NCBI GenBank assembly: GCA_028817435.1
Contig: JAPPPQ010000051.1
Coordinates: 62,001 to 126,000, forward strand
Direction: 5' to 3'
DNA length: 64,000 nt
DNA from: Deltaproteobacteria bacterium
GTDB taxonomy: Bacteria; Myxococcota_A; UBA9160; UBA6930
Shown here: in pieces, positions 62,401-64,000 of the stretch
Numbering within the stretch: the stretch's first letter is position 1
Layout of the letters: each line of letters starts with the position of its first letter
Translations under genes and position numbers: made by a program
The notes under the pieces: generated by a model
Seen by the model: the letters and a program-made list of their open reading frames with translations, nothing else
The model's database searches: none
What the model was told of the DNA's origin: nothing

Positions 62401-63648
62401 ATGAATTTCGACGATACCCCGCAAGAGGCCGAGTTCCGCGCCCGCGCGCGCGCCTTTCTGGAGCAGCACATGGAGCCGCTGGACCCCAAGGCGCCGCCCG
62501 GCTCGGTGTTTGGCGAGCGCGAGGACGAGAGCGCGATTCGCAGCGCCAAGGAGTGGCAGGCCACCAAGTTCGACAACGGCTGGGCGGTGCTCACCTGGCC
62601 CAAAGAGTTCGGCGGCCAGGGCCTGGGGCGCATGGAGAATGTCATCTTCAACCAGGAGCAATCGAAGTTCCAGACGCCGGCAGACATCTACGGCATTGGC
62701 CACGGCATGCTCGGCCCCACGCTCATGACCCACGGCAGCCAGGAGCAGAAGCAGCACTACCTGCGCGAAATGGCGCGGGGGCAGGTGGTGTGGTGCCAGT
62801 TGTTCAGCGAGCCCGCGGCGGGTTCGGATTTGGCGGGGCTGCGCACCAGCGCTGTGCGCGATGGCGACGGCTGGGTGATCAACGGGCAGAAAATCTGGTC
62901 CACCGGCGCGCACTTCAGCGATTGGGGCATGATCGTAACGCGCACCGATCCCGATGCGCCGAAGCACGATGGCCTTACCTACTTCATTGTGGATATGCAC
63001 GCGCCCGGTGTGGAGGCGCGGCCCATCCGGCAAATCAACGGCGGCTCGGGCTTCAACGAGGTGTTCTTCAACGATGTGAAGGTGTCGGATGCGCAGCGCG
63101 TGGGCGGCGTGGGCGAGGGCTGGAAGGTCTCCATTACCACGCTGATGAACGAGCGCGTCTCTATTGGCGCGGGGGGCGGCGCGGGCCGCACGCGGGATTT
63201 GTTCCGCCTGGCGCAGCAGTGCCGCCGCCGCGGGCGCCCGGCTATTGAAGACCCCTCGGTGCGGGAGCGGCTGGCGGACTTTTTCATCACCTCGAAGGGG
63301 CTGCAATACACCAGCTACCGCATTCTCTCCGCCGTCTCGCGGGGCGCCACGCCGGGGCCGGAGGGCTCCATTAGCAAGGCCATTGGCGCGCCCATGGCGC
63401 AGCGCCTGGCCGCCTTTGCCATGGAGCTGCAGGGCGCCATGGGCGGCGTGATGGACGGCGATTTGGCCCTGCAGGACGCCACCTGGCAGCAGAACTACCT
63501 GGGCGCGCCGGGCCTGCGCATTGCCGGCGGCACCGACGAGGTGCTGAAAAACATCATCGCCGAGCGCGTGCTGGGCCTGCCCGGCGAGGCGCGGCAGGAC
63601 AAGGGCATTCCCTTCCGCGAGGTGCCCACCGGCCCCGCCGCCAAGTAG
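62401..63648 (+). CDS. Acyl-CoA dehydrogenase (second of an adjacent pair)
   Basis: The 415-aa protein has the acyl-CoA dehydrogenase order: WAVLTWPKEFGGQGLGRMEN, the flavin/substrate motif QLFSEPAAGSDLAGL, WVINGQKIWSTGAHFSDWG, and a C-terminal APGLRIAGGTDEVLKNIIAERVLGL. It resembles the larger subunit of FadE pairs (such as IpdE-type enzymes). ATG 62401 has AAGGAG 6 bp upstream. With its neighbour it probably oxidises a branched or polycyclic acyl-CoA; the actual substrate is unknown. Confidence 0.9.
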   Translation: MNFDDTPQEAEFRARARAFLEQHMEPLDPKAPPGSVFGEREDESAIRSAKEWQATKFDNGWAVLTWPKEFGGQGLGRMENVIFNQEQSKFQTPADIYGIGHGMLGPTLMTHGSQEQKQHYLREMARGQVVWCQLFSEPAAGSDLAGLRTSAVRDGDGWVINGQKIWSTGAHFSDWGMIVTRTDPDAPKHDGLTYFIVDMHAPGVEARPIRQINGGSGFNEVFFNDVKVSDAQRVGGVGEGWKVSITTLMNERVSIGAGGGAGRTRDLFRLAQQCRRRGRPAIEDPSVRERLADFFITSKGLQYTSYRILSAVSRGATPGPEGSISKAIGAPMAQRLAAFAMELQGAMGGVMDGDLALQDATWQQNYLGAPGLRIAGGTDEVLKNIIAERVLGLPGEARQDKGIPFREVPTGPAAK

Positions 63649-63792
63649 GTCATTTTGGCATTGACCCGGCGGGCCGGGGCAGGCTAGGCTTGGGGGGACG
63701 ATGTTTGCCTCGCCCCCACAGATGACTGCGGACGAACCCGAGCAACCCGGGCCCGGCCCCAAGCAGGGCGCGGCGCGGTGCGGAGGCGCGCA

Positions 63793-64000
63793 ATGGACGC
63801 GCTGACGCTCGGGCTGCTGGTGGCCTTTTGCCTGCTGCTCTCCGCGTTTTTCTCGGGCAGCGAAACGGCGCTGCTGCGCCTGCCCCGCCACGAGGTCGAA
63901 TCCGAGGAATCGCCCTCGCTGTCCGGCTTGGCGGCCCGCGAGCTGCTGCGCAACACCTCGCGCATGCTCGTCACCATCCTGCTCGGCACCAACCTGGTGA
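63793..64000 (+). CDS. CNNM/CorC-type (DUF21) membrane protein, 5' end only
   Basis: From ATG 63793 the frame encodes a membrane helix with the diagnostic LLSAFFSGSETALLRLPRHE of DUF21/CNNM proteins, then LLRNTSRMLVTILLGTNLV. The family, once called hemolysin C-like, is linked to Mg2+ and Co2+ efflux. The gene is cut by the window end, so CBS and CorC_HlyC domains cannot be checked. Confidence 0.8.
   Translation, partial: MDALTLGLLVAFCLLLSAFFSGSETALLRLPRHEVESEESPSLSGLAARELLRNTSRMLVTILLGTNLV

Overview
The window is high-GC bacterial chromosome. Most of it is conserved housekeeping gene blocks, broken by several lower-GC accessory insertions. Gene order (hrcA-grpE-dnaJ; nusA-infB-DUF503-rbfA-truB-rpsO-pnp-dut-cdsA), frequent GTG/TTG starts, many 4-bp stop/start overlaps, a Mycoplasma-like UGA code ruled out by normal TGA stops, many predicted lipoproteins and a homodimeric-type pyruvate dehydrogenase point to a Gram-negative, deltaproteobacteria-like lineage (Myxococcota, Desulfobacterota or Binatota grade). 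The species is not identifiable from the sequence alone.

Layout. 1-5.5 kb (minus): an LpoA-like lipoprotein (cut by the window edge), dnaJ, grpE, hrcA and hemW. 5.5-13.4 kb: an M16 double-domain protease, a GT4 glycosyltransferase, a lower-GC DUF262-HNH-HEPN defence-type protein and gamma-glutamyltransferase. 13.5-29.3 kb (mostly plus): tRNA-Phe, a lipoprotein, an NtrC-type regulator, the translation/RNA-decay operon, dut, cdsA, purF, convergent nadB, pgsA and tRNA-Gly. 29.3-33.4 kb (minus): a HigBA toxin-antitoxin pair whose promoter overlaps a protease gene remnant, a small secreted protein, an SDR, a DUF1295 protein and an AI-2E family permease.

33.5-38.3 kb: a beta-class DNA methyltransferase followed by a minimal type II-C CRISPR-Cas9 locus made only of tracrRNA, cas9 and a five-spacer array. 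No cas1, cas2 or csn2/cas4 is in the window. The tracrRNA is antisense and divergent to cas9. Its anti-repeat carries, on the opposite strand, an extended -10 element that probably drives cas9. Each array repeat carries the same type of element, so crRNAs are probably transcribed from promoters inside the repeats. The array abuts the purB stop codon.

38.3-53.2 kb: purL-purB, a small lipoprotein with a structured leader, the pyruvate dehydrogenase operon (aceE-aceF-lpdA), a MarR regulator, recQ and aat.

53.2-61 kb is a second accessory block. It holds a retropepsin-like protease with a small partner, an orphan HK97-type phage capsid protein, a nonsense-interrupted duplicated membrane protein, lipoproteins, a secreted protein whose 5' end contains a 14-bp G/C homopolymer (candidate phase-variable switch), and a lower-GC beta-helix-repeat membrane protein. 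The window ends with two adjacent acyl-CoA dehydrogenases and the start of a CNNM/CorC-type membrane protein.
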